This document shows, in pieces, positions 30,142 to 36,911 of a stretch of 36,911 bases of DNA. The DNA comes from a virus: positions 1 to 36,911 of IMG/VR virus record IMGVR_UViG_3300042558_002149. One strand, given 5' to 3'. The notes under the pieces were generated by a model, which worked only from the letters and a program-made list of their open reading frames with translations, did not search any database and was not told the origin of the DNA. A program made the position numbers and the translations under genes. Position 1 is the stretch's first letter. Each line of letters begins with the position of its first letter.

Positions 30142-30500
30142 GTGACTTCTCCTTGTGTGTCACTTGTTTCTACCTTGGCGATGGTCCAGACGGGGCGAGT
30201 CCGCCCCTCCTTTTTGTATTCGATCAGGCCGTCGTTCAGCAGGGATGACAGCGTGTTGTGGGCAACCTGCGGTGTCACTCCGAGTATCTTGTAGATTTCG
30301 GACCCCCTCATGGGCCGCTTGCGCAGGGCAGCCATGATCTGCTTGCCACGGGTGTTGGTCTCGAGGGTCTGCTTGCCGCGCTTCTCGTCAGGCGACATCG
30401 GCACACGTCCCGGGACCTCGGTGATCCCGAGCCGCGCCGACCGCAAGCGGCACTCCTTGGCTGGTGTGAGACCGCGGTATGCTTCTGGGCACTTGTTCAT
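30138..30500 (-). CDS. Winged helix-turn-helix protein
   Basis: This encodes 120 aa from ATG 30500, reached by TGATATG from the upstream membrane protein; a TTG six codons earlier has no binding site. Residues about 55-115 form a winged HTH: helices in RGKQIMAALRKRPMRGSEIY, recognition helix TPQVAHNTLSSLLNDGLI, then the wing EYKKEGRTRPVWTI. The first 50 residues are basic with two Cys. It is a likely transcription regulator or DNA-binding accessory; the target is unknown. Its stop overlaps the dCMP deaminase start. Confidence 0.78.
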   Translation of the reverse strand: MNKCPEAYRGLTPAKECRLRSARLGITEVPGRVPMSPDEKRGKQTLETNTRGKQIMAALRKRPMRGSEIYKILGVTPQVAHNTLSSLLNDGLIEYKKEGRTRPVWTIAKVETSDTQGEVT

Positions 30501-30501
30501 A

Positions 30502-30630
30502 TCAATTACACGCTCCAATGATGTATTCGATCCAGCCGTAGCCCAGAGCCTCGTAGAGGACTACTCCGAGGATAGCGACAGACCACAGTGCGACGGGCAG
30601 CCAGAGCCAGAACCAAGGGGTATCCTTCAT
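30502..30630 (-). CDS. 42-aa single-TM protein
   Basis: The ORF from ATG 30630 to TGA 30504-30502 encodes a Trp-rich hydrophobic helix (WFWLWLPVALWSVAILGVVL) after MKDTP and a polar end. The ATG overlaps the upstream gene's stop (ATGA) and its stop is one base from the next ATG, so it is well embedded in the operon. It is probably an inner-membrane peptide of unknown role. Confidence 0.6.
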   Translation of the reverse strand: MKDTPWFWLWLPVALWSVAILGVVLYEALGYGWIEYIIGACN

Positions 30631-30875
30631 GGCTTGGCCCCCGTGAACGGGGTGGGGATGGCGCGGATGGCGTCAATCTCGGCTTGTGCTGGGTGTTCCA
30701 ATCCAAATTCGGCCATATCTTCCACCACATCTGACCAGACGGCCGTTATGGCATCAATAGCCGCCTCCCGCATCGCATCCACCGCAGCCGCCAACCCATC
30801 CCCCGCCTTCACCACCGCCTCAAGGGCGGCAATGCGGGCCGCTGTACCTACGGGGTGAGTTTCAAAGTCGCTCAT
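30627..30875 (-). CDS. Small helical protein of unknown function (82 aa)
   Basis: ATG 30875 (MSDFETHPVGTAARIAALEA) is chosen over a longer frame because a GGGAGGAATGAT leader precedes it and the longer frame runs through the upstream gene. The protein is Ala-rich and amphipathic with an acidic middle (WSDVVEDMAEFGLEHP). No family is recognised. Coupling on both sides (TGATATG in front, ATGA behind) places it firmly in the operon. Confidence 0.65.
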   Translation of the reverse strand: MSDFETHPVGTAARIAALEAVVKAGDGLAAAVDAMREAAIDAITAVWSDVVEDMAEFGLEHPAQAEIDAIRAIPTPFTGAKP

Positions 30876-30876
30876 A

Positions 30877-31080
30877 TCATTCCTCCCTCTTCTGCCACTC
30901 AATCCACCCGGGTTGCCCATAGACAGCATACCACTCAGCCGAAGGGGCTGTGCTGTCCACCTCGTGGTAGTCGTCTGCGTCACCCTCCTCGACGAGGGCA
31001 ACAGCCTCCTCAATGGTATCCGCCTCGACCTCATAGATGTAGGTCACGGTCTCTTCTGCTTTGATCTGGAACTTAGGCAT
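30877..31080 (-). CDS. Small acidic protein (67 aa), MPK family member
   Basis: It starts at ATG 31080 (MPKFQIKAEETVTYIYEVEA) after a GGGAGGAATGAT leader; a longer frame lies inside the upstream gene. A beta-strand-rich start, then a helix (TIEEAVALVEEG) and an acidic segment. Its N-terminal pattern resembles the 58-aa protein at 34413-34589 (MPKYEIQLTFYRTVEAADID), suggesting two related small proteins. Function unknown. Confidence 0.68.
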   Translation of the reverse strand: MPKFQIKAEETVTYIYEVEADTIEEAVALVEEGDADDYHEVDSTAPSAEWYAVYGQPGWIEWQKREE

Positions 31081-31081
31081 A

Positions 31082-31669
31082 TCATTCCTCCCATTCATCA
31101 ACGTCAGCCTTCTCGGGGTAGCAGGTGAACCACTCGCGGCTCGGCTTGGTCTGGTCAGGCGACCGCCACAGCTGAAACTTGGCACACTCACCCCTCGCAT
31201 ACATCGCCCGGATCGCGCCGGAGATGGCGTTGTAGTCAGTCAGCCCGTCGCCCCGGGTCTTGCCGGGGAACAGGCGTTCGAACAGGGTGCCGACAGTCCA
31301 CACACCGCCGCCAGTCAGGGTGGCACGCACCCGGTCCGCCGTTGTCGGTTCTGCAACCTGCAAGGCATCCGTCAGGTCGAACTGCTCGAAGGGCATGGCG
31401 TATTGGACAGCTCTGGAGAGGGGCGCCGGAGCCGCACTGGTGGGGCGTGCCGCATGGACGGCCAGCCATGGCGTCCGGTCTGCCTTGTCAGGGAAGCGGT
31501 TGGGCACCAGACGGGCAGTGAGCTCGGCCCCCAGCGCCACGACGCCGGCCTTGGATACGCTGACCGGTATGTAGCAGTTGTCCCCGTTGTCCAGACGGAC
31601 AGCGAAGGCTGCCCCGGAGGGCAGCACGTTGGCCACGATGATCGTGGTCTCGATAGGTACGAGTTGCAT
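31082..31669 (-). CDS. Unknown protein with possible OB-fold N-terminus (195 aa)
   Basis: Residues about 5-70 (VPIETTIIVANVLPSGAAFA; CYIPVSVSKAGVVALGAELT) have the beta pattern and Pro-Trp ending of a cold-shock/OB-like nucleic-acid-binding fold. Residues about 100-195 are helical with a GGGVWTVGTLFERLFPGKTR segment that could form a winged helix. Hence a nucleic-acid-binding role is possible but weakly supported. AGAGGAATATCAATC precedes ATG 31669. Confidence 0.65.
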   Translation of the reverse strand: MQLVPIETTIIVANVLPSGAAFAVRLDNGDNCYIPVSVSKAGVVALGAELTARLVPNRFPDKADRTPWLAVHAARPTSAAPAPLSRAVQYAMPFEQFDLTDALQVAEPTTADRVRATLTGGGVWTVGTLFERLFPGKTRGDGLTDYNAISGAIRAMYARGECAKFQLWRSPDQTKPSREWFTCYPEKADVDEWEE

Positions 31670-31683
31670 GATTGATATTCCTC

Positions 31684-32439
31684 TCAGACTTCTGTGATTA
31701 CGCCAAGCGCGGTGCGCAGGGCATGGCTGTGCTTACTGATGATCGTGTCGATGAGCTTCATCTGCTCTGTGGTATCGGGCGTCTTGTAGAATGTCCGGAA
31801 CATGTCCTCTGCCACGCGCTGCACAACACGCTCCATGTCGTCGCCGTTGAGGGCAGCGTGAATAATGGCCACATCTTCGGGCACACGGTAAGACATAATG
31901 GGAAAGTCCCACCGTGTCGCGCCGCTGTCCCGCAGAACCTCGATCCTAGCCGTGAACCCGCCCAGCTTGACTATGGTCTTGAGGTAGGTCTTGAGCGCCT
32001 TGGACTTGGCCAGCCAGTCTTGGCGGGCGACGGGGTCGGTCACGATCTGGGGCTCCCTGTAGTTGGGCGCCAGCCCCGCCGTCAGGTCGATGGTCAGGCC
32101 ATCGTACAGGCGGTAGTCGTAGGAGATGAACTCCGTACTATTACCGGACACGACCGGACGGACCCTGTAGTGGGCGCTGGACCGCCGCACATACCGCACG
32201 GGCAGGACATTGTGGATGGTGTGCGGCACGAGTTGACTGACGCCGGTCGCGGGGGCCAGCAATCGCAGGGTGTTGTCCGGCAGGAAGCGGGCCACCTGCG
32301 TCGTGAAATGGTACGCAATGTACTCATCGCCGTCCTTGAACAGCCGCCACCCCTTGGTGGATAGGGGCTTGCCTGCACTGGGCTTGCGGGCCTTGGCGAA
32401 CAGGTCCTTGGCTGCTTCGTAGGATACTAGGTGTGTCAT
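31684..32439 (-). CDS. Hypothetical phage protein (251 aa)
   Basis: This is a well-formed ORF whose ATG overlaps the upstream stop (ATGA 32436-32439). It has mixed alpha/beta composition with YHFTTQVARFLPDNTLRLLA near the N-terminus, a SYDYRLYDGLTIDL middle and a basic helical C-terminal half. No Cys cluster, Walker motif or TM segment. I do not recognise the family. Confidence 0.72.
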   Translation of the reverse strand: MTHLVSYEAAKDLFAKARKPSAGKPLSTKGWRLFKDGDEYIAYHFTTQVARFLPDNTLRLLAPATGVSQLVPHTIHNVLPVRYVRRSSAHYRVRPVVSGNSTEFISYDYRLYDGLTIDLTAGLAPNYREPQIVTDPVARQDWLAKSKALKTYLKTIVKLGGFTARIEVLRDSGATRWDFPIMSYRVPEDVAIIHAALNGDDMERVVQRVAEDMFRTFYKTPDTTEQMKLIDTIISKHSHALRTALGVITEV

Positions 32440-33035
32440 GCTGCCTCCTCATCCAAATCTTCTGCGTCTGTGTCCAGCTCGTTGGCCGTGATGGTTTCCC
32501 AGACAGCCTCGTCGCTTGTGTGGTACTCGTGCTCAGCTTCGAGCTTGCGGTAAAGCTCTCGCATGTAGGTCCGCCACTGTTCAGTCACGGCCGTCTCGAA
32601 GTCCTCCATCTCCTTGGCAAGAAGCTCCTGCCATTGTTCGACGATAGCCTCGTGGAACTCGGTCGGCTGGGGCAACATGCCTGTCAGCGTGTCGCAATCT
32701 GCCCAGAACCGGGTGCAGTTCTCGTGATAGTAGCGCCCTGTGTGGTCGCAGTTGACATAGACCTCGCCGCCATTCTCCAGCAGCTTGCGGATCATGGGGT
32801 ACTGGTCCTTGTGGTGGTGGTCGAGGTAGACCAGTGCGTTGTCCAGCTTGCCCTCGAAGCAGGCGCCGTCACCCTGCGAACTGAACCCGGAGAAGTATAT
32901 CCGCTCCACATGTATGCCCACCGCTTTCATATCCTCCTTGAAGTCCGACTCATTACACTCCCACCAGCGGTCGAACTCGGTGTTAATGTATCTGTATTTT
33001 TCCAAAAGAGCGGTGCGTTGCGATGAGCGTGCCAT
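32436..33035 (-). CDS. Conserved phage-type protein with SGFSSQGDGACFEG motif (199 aa)
   Basis: The N-terminal half has EKYRYINTEFDRWWECNESD and IYFSGFSSQGDGACFEGKLD, a combination I recognise from uncharacterised proteins in large phages and some bacteria. The middle contains DHHHKDQYPMI and HTGRYYHENC with several His/Cys. The C-terminal part is a long acidic helix. The function is not known to me. GGAGG lies nine bases before ATG 33035. Confidence 0.75.
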   Translation of the reverse strand: MARSSQRTALLEKYRYINTEFDRWWECNESDFKEDMKAVGIHVERIYFSGFSSQGDGACFEGKLDNALVYLDHHHKDQYPMIRKLLENGGEVYVNCDHTGRYYHENCTRFWADCDTLTGMLPQPTEFHEAIVEQWQELLAKEMEDFETAVTEQWRTYMRELYRKLEAEHEYHTSDEAVWETITANELDTDAEDLDEEAA

Positions 33036-33243
33036 CCTCTGTTACCTCCAGTGTTGTGTGATTATGTGCTACATCCATCAGCACCCGCTGATAGACTTCG
33101 ACCGCCTTGTCCGCCGCTTCGAGTGCCTCCTCGGCCTCATCCATGGCTTCGTTGCAGTCACCCAGTTCTGCCTGTAGTCTTACTATGTAGAAGGTGGCAG
33201 CAACCAACGCCGCTGCCAGAACAAGGAACTCACCTGCTATCAT
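32983..33243 (-). CDS. Membrane-anchored coiled-coil protein (86 aa)
   Basis: It starts with a hydrophobic segment (residues 1-21, MIAGEFLVLAAALVAATFYI) followed by an acidic heptad-rich helix (LGDCNEAMDEAEEALEAADK) and a short polar end. AGGAG precedes ATG 33243. It overlaps the following gene by 53 bp in another frame, unusually long for this operon. It is spanin-like in layout but far from the lysis cassette; the role is unknown. Confidence 0.68.
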   Translation of the reverse strand: MIAGEFLVLAAALVAATFYIVRLQAELGDCNEAMDEAEEALEAADKAVEVYQRVLMDVAHNHTTLEVTEDGTLIATHRSFGKIQIH

Positions 33244-33276
33244 GTCTTGTCTCCTGTTGTACTTGTATCGGGGGTA

Positions 33277-34407
33277 CTACACAGTCACCCGGCAATGCTC
33301 ACCGAAGGGAGCGTCCATGTCGGTCGTCATCGCCCAGATCAGAGGGTAGTGGCAGCTGTCGGGGTAGGGGGTGTAGCCGTCGGTCAGCACCACGGTGCAG
33401 ACGATGCCGTCAGCATGGCCCTCGGCTTCGAGGTAGTCGAAGGCAGCACGCACATCAGTGCCACCACCACCATGGAAGCGGATGTCGAGGCTGTCATCCG
33501 GACCGTAGCACTCATAGTGGCTGACCTCGGAGTCGAAGTATATGACGTGCATCTTCTCAGGACGCAGGTCCTCATGGACAGTGCGCATCTCGGCCGCCAT
33601 CTGGGCCAGCTGCTTGTCATCCACGGAGCCAGAGCAGTCCACGAAGAAGGCCATCGGACCCATCACCTCGCCGCTACGGCTGGGCATGTAGAGACCCTGC
33701 GACAAGAACCTGCGGTTGGGCCGGGAGAAGCTGCGCTCGTCAGTCTTGTGCTTGGTGACGAAGCGCTGGAGCACATCGCGCCAGTCCACCGTCGGGTTGA
33801 GGATGCTGTCGACCAGCCTAGCCATGCCCACTGACAGCTTGCCCATCATCTTGGCAGCTTGCGCAGCCTGCGCCACCTTGACCCGCCACTCAGAGGACTG
33901 CTGGGCTTGGTCCTGTGCCGTGCCCTCACCATCCTCAAGGTCTTGCCCGGTGCCACCCATGTCACCGCCGCCCTCGCCGTCACCGTCACCCTCAGGGATC
34001 AGGGTGTAGATGTGCTCGGACACACCGTTGCCAGCATCGTAGAGCGCCTTGTTGAGGCAGCCACCCTCGATGAACTTGCCAATGCCCTCGTCGACCAGCA
34101 GCTGGTTGATGACGTAGTCAGCCGCCCTGTTCCACCGCTTGGGCTCACGGGACTGACGGCGGAAGTTGTGCTCCAGCATGGGGTGCATGCACTCATGAGC
34201 CACGAGGAACTTGAGCTCATCGTCGGTCAGATCAGACACGAACTTGGGGTCGTAGAGGACACGCTTGCCATTGGTGCAGGCCGTGCCGATGCCCTCCTGA
34301 TAGGTGTGTGGCATACCCAGAGCGATGGAGCCCACAAAGGGGTGCTCCAGTATGAGAGAGGTCTTGGCCTTGGCCAAGCGGGTCTTGAGTGTGTCGAGAG
34401 ATTGCAT
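33277..34407 (-). CDS. DUF2201-like protein: metallopeptidase domain plus VWA domain
   Basis: This encodes 376 aa. The N-terminal domain has VAHECMHPMLEH, an HExxH zinc motif (H71, E72, H75), followed by RWNRAADYVINQLL, as in the putative metallopeptidase domain found with VWA-like domains (PF13203/PF09967). A Gly/Asp-rich linker (about 138-170) leads to the VWA part with the MIDAS motif DCSGS (D257, S259, S261), GGGGTD and LTDGYTP. Proteins of this type partner with MoxR-type ATPases, and one is encoded upstream in the same operon. The substrate is unknown; metal-dependent remodelling or processing of a phage or host complex is the likely theme. Confidence 0.88.
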   Translation of the reverse strand: MQSLDTLKTRLAKAKTSLILEHPFVGSIALGMPHTYQEGIGTACTNGKRVLYDPKFVSDLTDDELKFLVAHECMHPMLEHNFRRQSREPKRWNRAADYVINQLLVDEGIGKFIEGGCLNKALYDAGNGVSEHIYTLIPEGDGDGEGGGDMGGTGQDLEDGEGTAQDQAQQSSEWRVKVAQAAQAAKMMGKLSVGMARLVDSILNPTVDWRDVLQRFVTKHKTDERSFSRPNRRFLSQGLYMPSRSGEVMGPMAFFVDCSGSVDDKQLAQMAAEMRTVHEDLRPEKMHVIYFDSEVSHYECYGPDDSLDIRFHGGGGTDVRAAFDYLEAEGHADGIVCTVVLTDGYTPYPDSCHYPLIWAMTTDMDAPFGEHCRVTV

Positions 34408-34412
34408 GTGTC

Positions 34413-34589
34413 TTACTCCTTGGTTTTCTTACGCTTGACCGCAGTGGTGGCTTCTTCCCAGCCGAGGTCCCCGGCCAGCCCATTATCTACCAGTCGGGAC
34501 TTCTCGTAGTCAGCCATGTCGGCTGCCGTATCGATGTCTGCTGCCTCCACTGTGCGGTAGAAGGTCAGCTGGATTTCATACTTAGGCAT
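34413..34589 (-). CDS. Small protein (58 aa), MPK family member
   Basis: The ORF from ATG 34589 to TAA 34415-34413 encodes MPKYEIQLTFYRTVEAADID, a helical middle and a basic tail (KRKKTKE). GGGAGGAG precedes the ATG. It overlaps the 3' end of the DUF3150-like gene by 8 bp and sits five bases before the metallopeptidase-VWA start, so it fills an otherwise empty gap. It resembles the 67-aa protein at 30877-31080 at the N-terminus. Function unknown. Confidence 0.68.
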   Translation of the reverse strand: MPKYEIQLTFYRTVEAADIDTAADMADYEKSRLVDNGLAGDLGWEEATTAVKRKKTKE

Positions 34590-35442
34590 GTGTTACTCCT
34601 CCCATGAATGCTGCCATCTTGGCGGCGATAGCGTTGGCTTCGTCAGCCACTTGTTTGCGCAGGGCAGGGCTGCCCTTGATTGCCTCCTTGCTGTGTCCCA
34701 CCAGCTTGACCTCCACCTCCTGCCGCATCGCCTCAAGGTCCGGATCGTCGGTGAAGTTGAGCCGTGGCAGGATGCTGCACAGCTCGATGGCGTTGTCAAA
34801 CAGGCTGTCGTAGAGCCGACCCTCGGTGTTACCCAAGCGTTCGGACATCAGCTTAACATGACTGTAAAGCCTCTGCCAAGCCTCTTTCATGGCCGACGAA
34901 CTGCTTTCTTCGACCCGGCGCTGGATGTCAGCATGGATGCTGGACAGCTCGTCGTCAGCCAGCTGCACCCTGAAGTCGTTGGTCGGGACAGGCATGACCA
35001 CGAGGTCCATCTTGAACTTGTGCAGCAGGTCGTGGACATCGGGGTAGTCGGCCGAGTCATAGAGGTTGCCCAAGAACCGCTGCGCCGTGACTTGCAAGGT
35101 CGGGTAGTCTGTCAGAAACTTGCGTACCACAAGCTCCCACTCCGACTTGCGCTTCCGGAACGTGGTCATGAAGGACAGGTAGTTGGAGGTCGGCAGCATG
35201 TGGGTGTTCTCCAGCCCCCACGGCAGGGTGTTGGTGTAGAACTCCCGACGGATGTCACCCGTCATGGTGTGGATGTTGGCCAAGCTGTCGCTCATGGGCA
35301 GCAGCTTCTTGTTGTAATTGCCAGCATCCTTGGATGCGTAGTTGCTGTCGGCCACCTGCTTGGTGGCCTTCTTGTCCAGCTTGCGTGCCGTCCACTGGGA
35401 GACGTTGAGCTGGACGAGGAGAGCGCGGTCGCTTAACTGCAT
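34582..35442 (-). CDS. DUF3150-like protein
   Basis: This encodes 286 aa, mostly helical. The N-terminus (ALLVQLNVSQWTARKLDKKA) with following DAGNYNKKLLP, then residues in the 70-110 region (REFYTNTLPWGLENTHMLPT), matches my memory of the DUF3150 family, which in phages sits between MoxR-type ATPase and VWA genes. The gene order MoxR, this protein, VWA supports that reading. Its ribosome binding site (AAAGGAA) lies inside the last codons of the HNH gene, and the ATG overlaps that gene by 10 bp. Biochemical role unknown. Confidence 0.75.
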   Translation of the reverse strand: MQLSDRALLVQLNVSQWTARKLDKKATKQVADSNYASKDAGNYNKKLLPMSDSLANIHTMTGDIRREFYTNTLPWGLENTHMLPTSNYLSFMTTFRKRKSEWELVVRKFLTDYPTLQVTAQRFLGNLYDSADYPDVHDLLHKFKMDLVVMPVPTNDFRVQLADDELSSIHADIQRRVEESSSSAMKEAWQRLYSHVKLMSERLGNTEGRLYDSLFDNAIELCSILPRLNFTDDPDLEAMRQEVEVKLVGHSKEAIKGSPALRKQVADEANAIAAKMAAFMGGVTHA

Positions 35443-35972
35443 GTCGTGTTTCCTTTTCTGTATCTATAATAGAGGGTTGATCGTTTGATGCCGGTGCGCC
35501 GCACGGCTTCCTTGATAGACAGTTGCTCTCCGTCCACTTCGATGGAAAACTCGGGTCGCTTTGTTGGCCTGCGACCTGCGTCAAACAACTCTGGTGGTGT
35601 GACCCCGTGGTCAGCCCTATGCCGGAGCATTGTGTAAGACAGGCCCAGTTCTTTTGCCCACTTCGCAAGCGGTTGCGTCTTGCCATTGTGTGTAAAGCAC
35701 CGGTTAGGCCTACGGTTGTGGGCTTGTTCCTCAGGGGTTGCCCAACGGACATTGTCAGAGGAGTACCCTTTCGCATTGTCTATGCGGTCCAGTGTGTGGG
35801 TAGGGGACGGCGGATACCCCACGTCCTTGGCGAACGCATCGAAAGAACCTACCCAAGTCGGACACATAGAGATGCCGCGGCCGCCGTATAGGTGGTAGCC
35901 TGTGTTCCTAGGGTTAAAGCACCGCTGCTTGATGTTGCACCAGCGTTGGTAGAGCGGGTCGGTCTTTCGCAT
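35433..35972 (-). CDS. Free-standing HNH homing endonuclease
   Basis: This encodes 179 aa with a strong AGGAGG site eight bases before ATG 35972. The HNH core occupies residues 7-90: LYQRWCNIKQRCFNP, GGRGISMCPTW, LDRIDNAKGYSSDNVRWAT and EEQAHNRR. Two HTH-like segments follow (about 97-120 and 150-173), the second (AVRRTGIKRSTLYYRYRKG) closely resembling the end of the nested HNH in the polymerase intein. It separates the MoxR and DUF3150-like genes, as expected for an intergenic homing insertion, and its local base composition is less GC-rich than its neighbours. Confidence 0.92.
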   Translation of the reverse strand: MRKTDPLYQRWCNIKQRCFNPRNTGYHLYGGRGISMCPTWVGSFDAFAKDVGYPPSPTHTLDRIDNAKGYSSDNVRWATPEEQAHNRRPNRCFTHNGKTQPLAKWAKELGLSYTMLRHRADHGVTPPELFDAGRRPTKRPEFSIEVDGEQLSIKEAVRRTGIKRSTLYYRYRKGNTTCS

Positions 35973-36031
35973 TGAGGTATCCTCCTGTTACATATAACAT
36001 ACTTAACAGCTAGTTTAGAGCAGTGCAACAC
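35973..36031 (-). other. AT-rich intergenic leader of the HNH gene
   Basis: This 59-bp gap between MoxR and HNH genes is unusually AT-rich (TATGTTATATG) and carries the AGGAGG site. It also includes GTTACATATAAC, an imperfect inverted repeat. It could hold a promoter, but no convincing -35/-10 pair stands out. Confidence 0.35.
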
Positions 36032-36911
36032 TCAGAACAGCACGTTCTGGTTCTTGATGGCCCAGTCGATGAACCCCTTGGTCGAGGTGACAGAGGGGTC
36101 ACGGCGGACAGCCATGGACATGGCCAGCACAGAGAACTCCGCCGGGCAGCGGCCGAGGTAGGTCGTGGCCCGGCTGATGTTGGCACTGGAGATGCGGCTG
36201 GAGATGGCGCCGGACAGAGCGTAGAGGGTGGCCGGGTCAGTCGGCACGTCAGCACTGTCAGGGTTGAGCAGGATGGCATCGGGGTTGGGCAGCTTGCGGT
36301 AAATCTTCATGAAGCCCACGAACTCTGCCGCTGCCCCCTCACCAACGGCACCCTTGAAGCAGTCGTACTCAGCCTCCGGAGCGACGACACCAAGCACAGA
36401 GCTGACACCCTCCACCCACGAACGAGGTGTGGGGTTCTGGTCCTTGTTGGAGTCGAAGTCGTGGAGCAGACCGGGACGGAAGCGGATGAAGGCCACCACC
36501 TCGGGCTTGACACCATGTGTCAGGGCCCAACTGGACCAGTCGTCGAGGTTGGTCTCGAACTCCAGCACAGTCTCACGATTGCGGAGGTGGGACAGCACCC
36601 TGTTGGCCCCGGCCCGGTCAGACTGGCGGTTACCAGTGGAGATGACTGTCCAGCCACTGGCAAGCTCGACACCATGGAGGTTACGGGCCTGTTGGATGTT
36701 GGCCAGCACCTTCTGGATGTCAGCCGGGGCTTGGTTCCGATCGTCGAAGCACAGCACACCACCACGACCGTCGTCGTAGCGTGACCCCTTGGCAGGGAAC
36801 CAGTCCGGAATCTGGTAGGTCAGGGTGTTGGCACCGAGGACAGGGATGCCGAAGTCCTCGACCAGCATGGTCGGCATGTGTTTCTCGATGTAGTGCAGAC
36901 CCATAGAGTGG
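36032..36911 (-). CDS. MoxR-type AAA+ ATPase (5' partial)
   Basis: The frame is open to the right edge, so the start and Walker A lie outside; about 292 residues are visible. Walker B and sensor regions are seen: GGVLCFDDRNQAPADIQKVL, then ELASGWTVISTGNRQSDRAG, typical of MoxR-type ATPases. The C-terminal part has helical lid features (VVAFIRFRPGLLHDF; NPTPRSWVEGVSSVLG). MoxR ATPases act as chaperones with VWA proteins; the operon supplies a VWA-metallopeptidase and a DUF3150-like protein downstream. Confidence 0.85.
   Translation of the reverse strand, partial: HSMGLHYIEKHMPTMLVEDFGIPVLGANTLTYQIPDWFPAKGSRYDDGRGGVLCFDDRNQAPADIQKVLANIQQARNLHGVELASGWTVISTGNRQSDRAGANRVLSHLRNRETVLEFETNLDDWSSWALTHGVKPEVVAFIRFRPGLLHDFDSNKDQNPTPRSWVEGVSSVLGVVAPEAEYDCFKGAVGEGAAAEFVGFMKIYRKLPNPDAILLNPDSADVPTDPATLYALSGAISSRISSANISRATTYLGRCPAEFSVLAMSMAVRRDPSVTSTKGFIDWAIKNQNVLF

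Noticed and set aside
34588-35436. 282-codon open frame on the + strand opposite the DUF3150-like gene
   Set aside because: It is the antisense shadow of a supported gene, without binding site or motif.

Overview
The window is part of the genome of a double-stranded DNA tailed phage (Caudoviricetes), most likely a short-tailed podovirus type. Evidence includes a beta-helical tailspike, a lysis cassette with overlapping spanin genes, probable internal virion (ejection) proteins, a 2565-residue polyvalent protein and a phage replication module. The spanin pair and outer-membrane lipobox point to a Gram-negative host, and the GC-rich coding suggests Pseudomonadota. Terminase, portal and capsid genes are not in the window. 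I saw no RNA polymerase gene, tRNA, CRISPR array or integrase.

Layout: two convergent blocks fill the window with almost no spacer. Positions 1-18130 (+ strand) hold the tailspike (cut at the left edge), then the lysis genes (coiled-coil/TM protein, M15 endolysin, holin, i-spanin, o-spanin), a tiny Cys-rich protein, two virion-associated proteins, three low-complexity virion/ejection candidates, and the giant polyvalent protein. Positions 18123-36911 (- strand; transcription runs right to left) hold, in transcription order: MoxR-type ATPase (cut at the right edge), a free-standing HNH endonuclease, DUF3150-like protein, a small protein, a metallopeptidase-VWA protein, several small proteins, a winged-helix protein, dCMP deaminase, dATP/dGTP diphosphohydrolase-like protein, family A DNA polymerase, a 31-aa Cys-rich protein, a Cas4/RecB-like nuclease, VRR-NUC nuclease, SNF2-type helicase, two small proteins, a probable ssDNA-binding protein, an HTH protein and a primase-helicase. 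The blocks meet tail to tail and their stop codons overlap. No stretch longer than 300 bases lacks a gene.

The replication genes form a near-complete replisome: PrimPol-type primase-helicase, family A polymerase with 3'-5' exonuclease, ssDNA-binding candidate, SNF2 helicase and two nucleases. Two nucleotide-pool enzymes sit with them. The MoxR, DUF3150-like and metallopeptidase-VWA genes form a second conserved-looking module.

The most unusual part is the load of homing elements. The helicase has a 333-aa intein splitting its Walker A motif, with LAGLIDADG-like motifs. The DNA polymerase has a 281-aa intein upstream of motif C. Within that second intein, in the +1 reading frame, lies an intact 210-codon HNH endonuclease gene that overlaps the C-terminal splicing domain, so the same DNA appears to encode both intein block F/G and the endonuclease's helix-turn-helix. 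Just downstream, the last ~20 codons of the polymerase are duplicated (74-bp repeat) around a 31-codon Cys-rich ORF. A free-standing HNH gene lies between the MoxR and DUF3150-like genes.
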